The notes under the pieces: model-generated
Database searches by the model: none
What the model was told of the DNA's origin: nothing
What the model saw: the letters and a program-made list of their open reading frames with translations, nothing else
Shown here: one piece after another, positions 1 to 7,197 of the stretch
Position numbering within the stretch: position 1 is the stretch's first letter
Layout: each line of letters starts with the position of its first letter
Source: Pseudomonadota bacterium
GTDB lineage: Bacteria > Pseudomonadota > Gammaproteobacteria > Xanthomonadales > Rhodanobacteraceae
DNA: 64,000 nucleotides
Reading direction: 5' to 3'
Assembly (NCBI GenBank): GCA_023388255.1
Contig: JAEWGO010000002.1
Location: forward strand, 490,470 to 554,469
Position numbers and translations under genes: made by a program

Positions 1-70
1 ATGGCTCCTGCGCCGCCGCTGCAGCGGTGCGACGATGACCACCCAACCGATCCGAACCGGCCAGAACCCG

Positions 71-535
71 ATGAGCGCACACACCGCAACGATTTCCTGG
101 CAGCGCGGCGACGAGGATTTCGCGCGCGGACATTACTCCCGCGGTCACCAATGGCGCTTCGATGGCGGCGCGGTGGTGGCTGCCTCGCCATCGCCGCAGG
201 TCGTACCGGCGCCATGGTCGGACCCGGCCGGTGTCGACCCCGAGGAAGCGTTCGTCGCGGCGATCTCCAGTTGCCACATGCTGTGGTTCCTGTCGCTCGC
301 GGCGGAGCGCGGTTTTGTGGTCGACCGCTACGAAGACGAAGCCATTGGCACCCTTGCGCGCATCGCACCCCGGCGGCAGGCGATCACCGAGGTCGTGCTG
401 CGACCACGCATCGCGTTCGCCGAAAGCCACCTCGCCAGCCAGGCCGAGATCGACGCACTGCACGAAGCCGCGCATGAACGCTGCTTCATCGCCAACTCGG
501 TGAATACCGCGATCCGCGTAGAACCAAGGCCTTAA
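71..535 (+). CDS. OsmC family peroxiredoxin-like protein
   Basis: 154 aa, complete. OsmC/Ohr-fold proteins are small cytoplasmic peroxidases that reduce organic hydroperoxides with a pair of cysteines. Both are present: Cys68 in SSCHMLWFLS at the start of the central helix and Cys138 in ERCFIANSV, the family's two typical positions. The N-terminal half gives the expected strands (ISWQRG, WRFDGG). I chose the ATG at 71 because the homologous part begins there; an upstream in-frame ATG at 35 would add 12 residues without family character. Which OsmC subgroup it belongs to, and its physiological substrate, cannot be read from the sequence. The next gene is on the same strand 209 bp away, so it is probably transcribed alone. 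Confidence 0.88.
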   Translation: MSAHTATISWQRGDEDFARGHYSRGHQWRFDGGAVVAASPSPQVVPAPWSDPAGVDPEEAFVAAISSCHMLWFLSLAAERGFVVDRYEDEAIGTLARIAPRRQAITEVVLRPRIAFAESHLASQAEIDALHEAAHERCFIANSVNTAIRVEPRP

Positions 536-744
536 CCGCTGCCGTCGACCCGCCGCAAGCGCCGATACCCCCGGCGCCGACCGCTGCGACCCGACGGCGC
601 GAGCGGCGGCCAAAAGTGCCAAAAAAATCACATTTCGTCCGTCATCCCCGGCGCCGGCCCTTTGATGGCGCGGTTCGCGGTCACGGCACGCTTCTTGCTC
701 CATGCGTGCGCGTGACTGACGACCTCTCCGAATTCGAGCCGACC

Positions 745-1233
745 ATGATGAGCAGCGCCCTTCCATACGCCAGCGACGCCGCCGATCCGCTGCCGCAGGA
801 TCGCATGATCGTGGACTGGCGCTCGCGCTACGACGGGCTGGTCGCGATCGCGTATGTCGGCGGCAAGGCCGTCGCGGGCATTTCCGGCCCGTGGTCGGAC
901 AAGTTCGCATTGACCTGGTGGGAGCGTCCGCTGCCGCAACGTCAGCTCGAGCTGTTCGATTCGCTCGATGAGGCGAAACACGAAGTCGAGGGCTGGGCAT
1001 TGCGCGTGCGCAACGGCTATGCCTCGGCGTCGGCTACAAATGCTCCAGGGCTGCTGCCGATGCTGGTGCCCGTCGCGAAGAGCGGTCTGCTCGCCCAGAT
1101 CCGCACCCTGCTGCCGGAATTCGCGCGCCGGCCACGCATTGCCGCAGCGTCGAAATCGCCCGATCGCCTGCGCGAGCGGCATGCGCATGCCGACATCAAC
1201 CTCGACGACCTGCATTTCGCGGCCGACAAGTAG
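745..1233 (+). CDS. hypothetical protein, lineage-specific
   Basis: 162 aa from the ATG at 745 (another ATG follows at 748). I do not recognise a family. The first ~75 residues (MIVDWRSRYDGLVAIAYVGGK, then PWSDKFALTWWE) alternate in a way that suggests a small beta-rich domain. The segment LFDSLDEAKHEVEGWALRVRNG looks like an amphipathic helix, and the C-terminus is basic and probably disordered. There is no signal peptide or membrane segment, so it is likely cytoplasmic. An upstream in-frame ATG at 616 would add a basic stretch that reads like non-coding sequence. It ends 3 bp from the convergent NYN gene. Codon usage matches its neighbours, supporting a real gene. Confidence 0.6.
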   Translation: MMSSALPYASDAADPLPQDRMIVDWRSRYDGLVAIAYVGGKAVAGISGPWSDKFALTWWERPLPQRQLELFDSLDEAKHEVEGWALRVRNGYASASATNAPGLLPMLVPVAKSGLLAQIRTLLPEFARRPRIAAASKSPDRLRERHAHADINLDDLHFAADK

Positions 1234-1236
1234 GTT

Positions 1237-1998
1237 TCAATCGCCGCTCGCCTTGCGCGTGACGCGGCGGCGGTTGCGCACGTAGGTCGAAGTGGCAGTG
1301 CCGTCCGCGCTCTTGCGCTTGTCGATCTCGAACAACGCCGTCGCCGCGATCAGCTCGCTGAGCTTGCGGAAGCCGTAGTTGCGCGCGTCGAACTCCGGCG
1401 CCTGCTTGGCGATCGTGTTGCCGACCGCGCCCAGATGCGACCAGCCGGCATCGTCGGACGAGGCTTCGACCGCGTTGCGCAGCAGGGCGACGAGCCGGCC
1501 ATCCTGCTTCAACTGGGCGCTGGTACGTGGTCCGGAGGCCTCGTCTTCATCGTCGCCCTTGTCGACCAGAATCTCGGTATAGATGAACTTGTCGCAGGCC
1601 GACACGAACGGCATCGGCGTCTTCTTTTCGCCGAAGCCGTACACGACCAGGCCGGCTTCGCGCACGCGCGCGGCGAGGCGCGTGAAGTCGCTGTCGCTCG
1701 ACACGATGCAGAAGCCGCCGAGCTTGGCGGCGTACAGCAGGTCCATCGCGTCGATGATCAACGCCGAATCGGTCGCATTCTTGCCGGTGGTGTAGCGGAA
1801 CTGCTGGATCGGCTGGATCGCATGCTTGAGCAACGCTTCCTTCCAGCCTTTCAGCTGCGGCCCGGTCCAGTCGCCGTAGATGCGCTTGACCGTGGCGGTG
1901 CCGTATTTCGCGATCTCGGCGAGCAGGCCTTCGACCACCGCCGGCTGTGCGTTGTCGGCATCGATCAGCACCGCGAGCTTGGTCGATTGCGTGGCCAT
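1237..1998 (-). CDS. NYN-domain (LabA-like) protein with OST-HTH domain
   Basis: 253 aa. The N-terminal ~140 residues form a NYN/PIN-like nuclease fold of the LabA/DUF88 type, starting KLAVLIDADNAQ. Its acidic residues are visible as DADN near residue 14, ATDSALIIDAMD and SSDSDF, matching the metal-binding acids of PIN-type RNases. The C-terminal ~80 residues (KQDGRLVALLRNAV to FRKLSELIAA) match an OST-HTH/LOTUS domain, a proposed RNA-binding module. An RNA-processing role is inferred; no substrate is known for this subfamily. The ATG at 1998 has a purine-rich AGAGGG upstream and begins right at the domain; further upstream the frame reads as arginine-rich noise overlapping the divergent gene. 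Cytoplasmic. Confidence 0.88.
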   Translation of the reverse strand: MATQSTKLAVLIDADNAQPAVVEGLLAEIAKYGTATVKRIYGDWTGPQLKGWKEALLKHAIQPIQQFRYTTGKNATDSALIIDAMDLLYAAKLGGFCIVSSDSDFTRLAARVREAGLVVYGFGEKKTPMPFVSACDKFIYTEILVDKGDDEDEASGPRTSAQLKQDGRLVALLRNAVEASSDDAGWSHLGAVGNTIAKQAPEFDARNYGFRKLSELIAATALFEIDKRKSADGTATSTYVRNRRRVTRKASGD

Positions 1999-2137
1999 GT
2001 CGAAACCCTCTGCCGAGTCGTGCCGCCAGCGTACTCCGCAGGTGTCGCCGGCGGAAATGCAATGGTGCGCCATTGCCGCAACTGCAGTAGCGTTGCGGCA
2101 ACGGCGTGCCCTGAACGCGCCGCTCCAACGGGAACGC

Positions 2138-3295
2138 ATGATGCCAACCCTCGTATTTCGACGCGCCTTGCTCGCGGCGCTGCTGTGCGCCCCGGCCGCT
2201 GTGGCGGCGGCCGCTCCGGATATTTTGGATACCCTTCTGCGCGCGGCGCACGCGGCCGGCCAGTTCGACGGCGTCGTGCTGGTCGCGCGCGGCGACGATG
2301 TGCTCTACCGCCGCGCGATCGGTAGTGCCGACCGCATCACCCAGCAGGCGCACGTGCCCGGCGAAACCTGGCGCTGGATGGCGATCACGCAACAGGTGAC
2401 CGCCGCGCTCGCGATGCAGGACATCGAACACGGTCGCCTGCGCCTCGACGACACCTTGGCAACCGTGTTGCCGGATTTCGGCGATGCGAATCTCGCCCGC
2501 GTCAGCGTGCGCCAGCTGCTGCAGCACAGCGCCGGCCTCGCCAATCCCGACGACAGCGCCGCCGACACCAGCGGCGTGCCGGCGTTCTATCGCGCGGAAG
2601 GCGCGGCTGCGTCGGATAAGGCCGCACTGCGCTACTGCGCCGGCGCGCCAAAATACGCGCCCGGCGCGAAGTTCGAGGACAACCCTTGCGATTACCTCGT
2701 GCTCGCCGCGGTGCTCGAACGCGTGAACGGCGCGAGCTACGCGCAACTCGTTGCCAAGCGCATCGCGCGTCCGCTGAAGCTGGCCTCGCTCGGCGTGCAG
2801 TCGCCGGTGCGCGCGGGGATCGCCGGCCGCGTCGTCGGCTACAGCGCCGAAGGCTTGCGCGAAGCCACGCTCAACACCGGCCGCTACGGTGCGGCGGGCG
2901 CGCTGTACGGCACGCTCGACGACTTGCGCCGCTTCGATGGCGCACTGCTCGACGGCAGCCTGCTGTCGAAGCCGGCAACCGCCGCGATGTGGAGCGGCGA
3001 ACCGACGCTCGGCAATGTCGCGTTCGGTGCGCTCGTCTACTCGGCGCGGCTGCCGCATTGCGCGGCGCCGGTCGATCTGGTCGAACGGCGCAGCGAGATC
3101 GGCGGCGTGCGCGCGGTCAACCTGCTCGCGCCGGCGCAAGGCATCGCGCTGATCGCGTTCTCGAACACCGCGGCGACCGAGCTCGGCCACGTCATGCAGG
3201 GCTCTGGCCTGCTGCACGATCTGCTCGATGCGGCCGTGTGCGAACCGGACCCGCCCGCTGCGCCGTCGAAGCGCGCGACACGACGCAAGCGCTGA
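2138..3295 (+). CDS. serine hydrolase-fold (class C beta-lactamase-like) protein, catalytic residues lost
   Basis: 385 aa with an N-terminal signal peptide (RRALLAALLCAPAAVAAAA), so probably periplasmic. The fold is that of class C beta-lactamase/penicillin-binding proteins: HGRLRLDDTLATVLPDF, VSVRQLLQHSAGL and YLVLAAVLERVNG are textbook family landmarks. The active-site motifs are not intact. Where the family has S-x-x-K (as in SVTK followed by QFTA) this protein has A82-I-T-Q85 followed by QVTA, and where it has Y-x-N it has E180-D-N182. The HxG region near the C-terminus is also changed (ERRSEIGG). It therefore probably cannot acylate substrate and may act as a binding protein. The reading frame is intact, so it is not an ordinary pseudogene. 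ATG at 2138 or 2141; divergent from the NYN gene. Confidence 0.8.
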   Translation: MMPTLVFRRALLAALLCAPAAVAAAAPDILDTLLRAAHAAGQFDGVVLVARGDDVLYRRAIGSADRITQQAHVPGETWRWMAITQQVTAALAMQDIEHGRLRLDDTLATVLPDFGDANLARVSVRQLLQHSAGLANPDDSAADTSGVPAFYRAEGAAASDKAALRYCAGAPKYAPGAKFEDNPCDYLVLAAVLERVNGASYAQLVAKRIARPLKLASLGVQSPVRAGIAGRVVGYSAEGLREATLNTGRYGAAGALYGTLDDLRRFDGALLDGSLLSKPATAAMWSGEPTLGNVAFGALVYSARLPHCAAPVDLVERRSEIGGVRAVNLLAPAQGIALIAFSNTAATELGHVMQGSGLLHDLLDAAVCEPDPPAAPSKRATRRKR

Positions 3296-3355
3296 GCCGG
3301 ATCGACCCCATTGGCCACGCCGCCGCGTTGAAGCGCCCGCGTACTGGAGATCACG

Positions 3356-4177
3356 ATGAGATATTGCCTGTTGTTGCCGCTCGTACTCGCGGCTTGCGCA
3401 CCGACCGCGCCCACGCACAGCGCCGACGCCGCAGCGCCGACACGTGACACAGCTACCGCTGGCACGGCCACCGCAACGGTCGACATGGGCATGCTCGATC
3501 GCTACCACTGGCCACTCGAATCGGCCACGGACAGGGGCGGCCAACGCATCGATGCGCTGTTCGCGCGCGCGGGCAAGCCGCTGCAACTCGACTTCGCCGA
3601 AGGACGACTCAGCGTCGCCAATGCCTGCAATCGCCTCGGCGGCAGCTACACGATCCAAGCCGGCCGGCTCGACGTCGGGCGCATGATGCAGACGATGATG
3701 GCCTGCGTCGATCCGAAGCTGATGGCGCTCGACGCTGCGATCGGCGGACGTCTGGACGGCCATCCGCGCATCGAGCTGCAGACCACCGGCGACACGCCGC
3801 GATTGACCTTGCGCACCGATGCCGGCGACACGCTGGTGTTCGCCGGGACGCCGACCGCGGCGACGCGCTACGGCAGCACTGGCGAAACCGTGTTCCTCGA
3901 AGTCGCCGCGCAGAAGAAGCCGTGCAGTCATCCGCTGATCCGCGACAGGCAATGCCTTGAAGTGCGCGAGCGCCACTACGACGCGAACGGCCTCGCCAAT
4001 GCAACCCCGGGCGAATGGCATCCGTTGTACCAGGACATCGAGGGCTACACGCACGAGGAAGGCGTGCGCAACGTGCTGCGCGTGAAGCGCTACGCGATCA
4101 AAGATCCGCCGGCCGATGCGCCGTCGAGCGCGTACGTGCTCGACATGATCGTCGAATCGGAACTCGCCAAACCCTGA
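3356..4177 (+). CDS. META and DUF4377 domain lipoprotein
   Basis: 273 aa. The N-terminus MRYCLLLPLVLAACAP is a lipoprotein signal with lipobox LAAC (Cys14), so the mature protein should be lipid-anchored in the envelope. A Thr/Ala-rich linker follows, then a META (HslJ-like) domain around residues 45-145, with YHWPLESA at its start and the family hallmark NACNRLGGSY before TMMAC. The C-terminal part (FLEVAAQKKPC, CLEVRERHYD, LYQDIEGYTHEEGVRNVLRVKRY) matches DUF4377, often fused to META in Gram-negative lipoproteins. E. coli HslJ is linked to novobiocin resistance and heat shock, but the molecular role is unknown. SD-like TGGAGA precedes the ATG. It lies 60 bp downstream of the degenerate hydrolase and may be co-transcribed with it. 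Confidence 0.82.
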   Translation: MRYCLLLPLVLAACAPTAPTHSADAAAPTRDTATAGTATATVDMGMLDRYHWPLESATDRGGQRIDALFARAGKPLQLDFAEGRLSVANACNRLGGSYTIQAGRLDVGRMMQTMMACVDPKLMALDAAIGGRLDGHPRIELQTTGDTPRLTLRTDAGDTLVFAGTPTAATRYGSTGETVFLEVAAQKKPCSHPLIRDRQCLEVRERHYDANGLANATPGEWHPLYQDIEGYTHEEGVRNVLRVKRYAIKDPPADAPSSAYVLDMIVESELAKP

Positions 4178-4185
4178 GCCTGACT

Positions 4186-4203
4186 GCGCCGGCGCACCGG
4201 CGC
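4186..4203. terminator. GC hairpin between convergent genes
   Basis: A perfect 7-bp stem (GCGCCGG / CCGGCGC) with a 4-nt loop lies in the 34-bp gap between the stops of the META lipoprotein gene and the thioredoxin gene. There is no U-tract on either side, so it may be a simple bidirectional hairpin rather than a strong intrinsic terminator. Confidence 0.35.
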
Positions 4204-4211
4204 GGCAGCAA

Positions 4212-4538
4212 CTACATCGCGCGATCGACCATCGCGACCAGCTGCGCCTTTGAGGCGAGACCGATCTGCGTCGCCTGCACCTTGCCGCCCTTGAACAGCA
4301 GCAAGGTCGGTGCCGAACGCACGCCGCAGGCGAGCGCGGTCTTCTGGTTCTTGTCCAATTCGACCTTGGCGACCTTGAGCCGACCCGCGTAGTCGGCGGC
4401 GAGCTGTTCGAGCATCGGCGCGAGCGCCTTGCACGGGCCGCACCATTCGCCCCAGAAGTCGACCAGCACCGGCGTCGGCGACTGCAACACGTCGCTGTCG
4501 AAACTTGCGTCGTTGGTGGCCATGACGTGATCGCTCAT
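4212..4538 (-). CDS. trxA: thioredoxin
   Basis: 108 aa, the normal thioredoxin length. The redox motif W-C33-G-P-C36 sits in VLVDFWGEWCGPCKAL, the cis-proline is in RSAPTLLLFKGG, and the buried acid is in VDFW. It reduces disulfides in cytoplasmic proteins, with electrons from thioredoxin reductase (not in this window). The start at 4538 is preceded by AGGAG about 10 nt upstream; an alternative ATG at 4523 would remove five residues. Ribonucleotide reductase, a classic thioredoxin client, is encoded about 18 kb away, but no operon link exists. Confidence 0.92.
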   Translation of the reverse strand: MSDHVMATNDASFDSDVLQSPTPVLVDFWGEWCGPCKALAPMLEQLAADYAGRLKVAKVELDKNQKTALACGVRSAPTLLLFKGGKVQATQIGLASKAQLVAMVDRAM

Positions 4539-4621
4539 GGAATGGCAGCTCCTGTCGGGTGCGGAAAGTCGAGCATAACGGTTGCGGGACGACACGACAT
4601 GCGAACGGTCGCGGATCGGCG

Positions 4622-5002
4622 TCAGTGCAGCGCAAGCAGCGCACCGCGCAACACGACCGCCTGGTTTTCGGTCTCGCTGCGCGCGCCGTACACCAGCGTG
4701 ATGCGCCGCGAACCGGCCGCGGCGAGCAGTGCCTGCAGGCGTTCACGTTGCACCGGAGCGGCGAGTTCCTTCAGATAGCGCGTGCGGAATTCGTCCCAGC
4801 GTTCCGGCACATGGCCGAACCAGTGGATCAGTTCCGCATCCGGCGCGAGATCGCGCACCCAATCGTCGAGCTTCAGCTCGTCCTTGCTGCGACCGCGCGG
4901 CCAGAAGCGATCGACCAGCACGCGATAGCCGTCGTGCGGCGTCGGTTCGTCGTATGCGCGCTGCAATGCGATGTCGCGCTGGCGGTGTCTGGCCGAGGTC
5001 AT
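4622..5002 (-). CDS. DUF488 family protein (YeaO-like)
   Basis: 126 aa. Matches the short DUF488 family: DGYRVLVDRFWPRG near the N-terminus, LKLDDWVRDLAPD, LIHWFGHVPERWDEFR, and a C-terminal ITLVYGARSETENQAV. The biochemical function of DUF488 is unknown. The ATG at 5002 overlaps the TGA of the upstream uracil-DNA glycosylase gene by 4 nt (ATGA), and AGGAG sits 8 nt before the start, so the two are almost certainly translated from one mRNA. Whether the coupling means a shared role in DNA repair is an inference only. Cytoplasmic, no membrane segments. Confidence 0.85.
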   Translation of the reverse strand: MTSARHRQRDIALQRAYDEPTPHDGYRVLVDRFWPRGRSKDELKLDDWVRDLAPDAELIHWFGHVPERWDEFRTRYLKELAAPVQRERLQALLAAAGSRRITLVYGARSETENQAVVLRGALLALH

Positions 5003-5727
5003 GGCGATGCTCCTGACGAAGCGACGACACGACGGTCGTTGGCCACAAGCACGTTGCGCACGCGCTCGCGCAACAATGGCAAGGCCTCGCGCTCGAACCA
5101 TGGGTGATGCTTGAACCAGCCGGTGTTGCGCGGCGACGGATGCGGCAGCGGCAGGTAGCGCGGCAGATAGTCGGCGAATGCGGCAACGGTGTCGCTCAGG
5201 CTGGCCTTCGCCGAGGCGCCGAGGAAATGCCGTTGTGCGTACTGGCCGATCAACAAGGTCAGCTCGATCCGCGGCATGCCGGCGAGAAGCCGGTCGAGCC
5301 ACAGTTGCGCGCATTCGCGGCGCGGCGGCAGGTCGCCACCGCGACCGCGACCCGGATAGCAATATCCCATCGGCACGATCGCGATGCGCGAAGCGTCGTA
5401 GAACGTCGCGGTGTCGATGCCGAGCCAGTCGCGCAGGCGCGCACCGCTGGCGTCGTCCCACGGCACGCCGCTGGCGTGGACTTTCGCGCCGGGCGCCTGG
5501 CCGACGATCAGCAGGCGCGCGCTCGCCGCCGCCTGCACGATCGGACGCGGACCGAGCGGCAACTGCGCCGCGCAGGCACGGCAGGCACGAATGCGCACAA
5601 GCAGCGCGGCAAATTCGCGATCCGCCGCGGCGTCCGCACCGCGCGCTGCATTCGAAGGCGACGCCGCTCCTGCGCGCGCACCGCCCAACCGGGAAGCAGT
5701 CGGTGCGGCGGCGGCGAACGGTTTCAT
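4999..5727 (-). CDS. uracil-DNA glycosylase family protein, probably iron-sulfur type
   Basis: 242 aa. Uracil-DNA glycosylase superfamily: the catalytic loop region reads LLIVGQAPGAKVHASGVPWD and the C-terminal loop LPHPSPRNTGW. These enzymes excise uracil from DNA as the first step of base-excision repair. Four cysteines have the spacing of the [4Fe-4S] ligands of family 4 enzymes: Cys49-x2-Cys52 and Cys123-x15-Cys139. That makes a cluster likely, although the rest of the protein is not a close family 4 match. The first ~40 residues are Ala/Gly-rich and probably disordered. Start at 5727 chosen because upstream sequence is arginine-rich noise. Its stop overlaps the DUF488 start by 4 nt. Confidence 0.85.
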   Translation of the reverse strand: MKPFAAAAPTASRLGGARAGAASPSNAARGADAAADREFAALLVRIRACRACAAQLPLGPRPIVQAAASARLLIVGQAPGAKVHASGVPWDDASGARLRDWLGIDTATFYDASRIAIVPMGYCYPGRGRGGDLPPRRECAQLWLDRLLAGMPRIELTLLIGQYAQRHFLGASAKASLSDTVAAFADYLPRYLPLPHPSPRNTGWFKHHPWFEREALPLLRERVRNVLVANDRRVVASSGASP

Positions 5728-5773
5728 GCGGTCATTGTACGCCGCCGTTCGCCGCTCACTGCGCGCTGCAATC

Positions 5774-6604
5774 TCAGTCGTCGTCGCGATCGCGCGGCAG
5801 CGAAACCTTGCCGCGCACGTCGTCGTGATGCACGTCGCCCGAACCCTTCGCCCGCACCGTGAAGTCACCACCGACGTCGCCCACGCCTACGTCGCCGGAA
5901 CCGATTGCACCGATCGTCACGTCGCGACCGACATGCCGGGCGGACACATCGCCCGATCCGACCTTGTCGATCGTGACGCTGCCGCCGACGGTATCGAACT
6001 GCAGGTCGCCCGAGCCCGTGCGCGCGACCTTCACGTCGCCACGCACCTTGCGCAAAGAGATGTCGCCGGAGGAACTCGAGCGCACCTCGACGCTGCCGAC
6101 GTCGCCGCCATTGACATCGCCCGAACTGACTTCGATGGTCAGCGGACCTGCGATTGTGTCGACGCGCAGATCGCCGGAGCTCGCATCGAACGAGAGCGCC
6201 GCTACGTTGCGCACGTCGGCGTCGCCGGAGCTGGCCCTGATCTCGGCCGCGAGCGCTGCTGGCGCGCGCACGCGCAGGTTGACATATGCATAGCTCGACC
6301 CGAACCAGCTCCAGCCTTTCTGGCGTTCCTGCCGCGGCGTGATCGTCAGGCGGTCGCCGCTGCGCTGCTGGTCGACGCCAAGGTTGGCAAGCCAGGCGTG
6401 ATCGGAGGCACAAGCACGGCCACGCACCTCGACTTTGGCAAGTCCCGGCACGCCCTCGAGGACGACGTCGCTGGAACCGAGCGCGAACGCGACGGTTTTC
6501 AGGCCGGCGGCATCGACGTCGAAATCGTGCTGGGCGGTGAAGCGGCATTCGTCGGCCAGCGCGAACGAGGGCGCCAGACAGATCAGCAAAAGCAGAGTGC
6601 GCAT
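5774..6604 (-). CDS. DUF4097 family secreted repeat protein
   Basis: 276 aa with a signal peptide (MRTLLLLICLAPSFALA) and a first mature segment containing Cys (DECRF). From about residue 100 to the end it consists of short beta-strand repeats in which SGD recurs every 17-20 residues (ASSGDADV, ASSGDLRV, VSSGDVNG, SSSGDISL, TGSGDLQF, VGSGDVSA, IGSGDVGV, KGSGDVHH). This is the DUF4097 pattern, predicted to fold as a right-handed beta-helix. Location should be periplasmic or surface. Function is unknown; some relatives sit beside membrane regulators, none is present here. The ATG at 6604 starts directly at the signal peptide. Confidence 0.8.
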   Translation of the reverse strand: MRTLLLLICLAPSFALADECRFTAQHDFDVDAAGLKTVAFALGSSDVVLEGVPGLAKVEVRGRACASDHAWLANLGVDQQRSGDRLTITPRQERQKGWSWFGSSYAYVNLRVRAPAALAAEIRASSGDADVRNVAALSFDASSGDLRVDTIAGPLTIEVSSGDVNGGDVGSVEVRSSSSGDISLRKVRGDVKVARTGSGDLQFDTVGGSVTIDKVGSGDVSARHVGRDVTIGAIGSGDVGVGDVGGDFTVRAKGSGDVHHDDVRGKVSLPRDRDDD

Positions 6605-6837
6605 TGCGTGTCCTCCATTGGGTTCCGTCACTTCGATGCGCGCCGGCACGCGGGGGTTTAATCCGGCGCCGGAAAGCCGGAAATGACATCCGGCATTCCA
6701 TCACCGTTGCAATGCCCCACTCCAGTGGCGCGAATCAACGGCCTGCGCAAACGGTTCGGAGCGGGCGCAGCGCGCGCCGATCGGCATGACCTCAATCGTT
6801 TTTTCGACACCCACGGAAATGTATACGGCGACACGTC

Positions 6838-6843
6838 TATACT
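6838..6843 (+). promoter_or_regulatory. candidate -10 element for the collagen-like operon
   Basis: TATACT lies 30 bp before the start of the small secreted protein gene, in an otherwise gene-free 268-bp region. No good -35 TTGACA is seen at 16-18 bp spacing; GGAAAT about 17 bp upstream is closer to an ECF-type -35. Weak candidate. Confidence 0.3.
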
Positions 6844-6872
6844 GCGGCCGCTGAATCCACAGGGGTGATTCC

Positions 6873-7196
6873 ATGCAAGCGAAACGCTCTGGCGCGCGCC
6901 CGCGCGCCCGTCTTGTGGTGCCCGCGTTGACCGCGACGACCTGGATATTGGCACTCGCCGTTCCTTGGTCCGGTTTGAGCGCCGGTACCACGCCTACCTA
7001 CCGCATCGACTTCCACCGCATCAGCGCCGGCGGTGGCGCCGCGCGCGGCAGTTGCTCGCGTCTGTCGGGCACGCTCGGACAAACGGCCCCCGGATACTCG
7101 AGCGGCAGCACCAATTCGGTCATCGCCGGATTCTGGCTGGCTGCGCCGACGGAAGGCCAAGACCAACTGTTCTTCAACGGATTCGAGAGGTGCTGA
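6873..7196 (+). CDS. small secreted protein with C-terminal GFE motif
   Basis: 107 aa. The N-terminus is basic and followed by a hydrophobic stretch (LVVPALTATTWILALAVPW), consistent with a signal peptide. The middle (YRIDFHRISAGGGAARGSCSRLSGTLGQ, then STNSVIAGFWLA) resembles a domain often found at the start of Lysobacterales extracellular proteins. It ends in DQLFFNGFERC, a short Gly-Phe-acidic tail also found on three other secreted proteins here (stops at 15050, 16382 and 62986). AGGGGTG provides a ribosome-binding site. The stop is one base from the ATG of the collagen-like gene, so the two form an operon. No enzymatic motif; the role is unknown, probably extracellular. Confidence 0.7.
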   Translation: MQAKRSGARPRARLVVPALTATTWILALAVPWSGLSAGTTPTYRIDFHRISAGGGAARGSCSRLSGTLGQTAPGYSSGSTNSVIAGFWLAAPTEGQDQLFFNGFERC

Positions 7197-7197
7197 G

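Noticed and set aside
2138..3295. Interpretation of the hydrolase-like gene as an ordinary pseudogene
   Set aside because: No stop or frameshift, intact signal peptide and fold residues; only catalytic positions are altered.
1547..4054. Very long minus-strand open frame antisense to the hydrolase-fold and META genes
   Set aside because: Arginine/alanine-rich composition typical of shadow frames in high-GC DNA; overlapped by well-supported genes on both strands.
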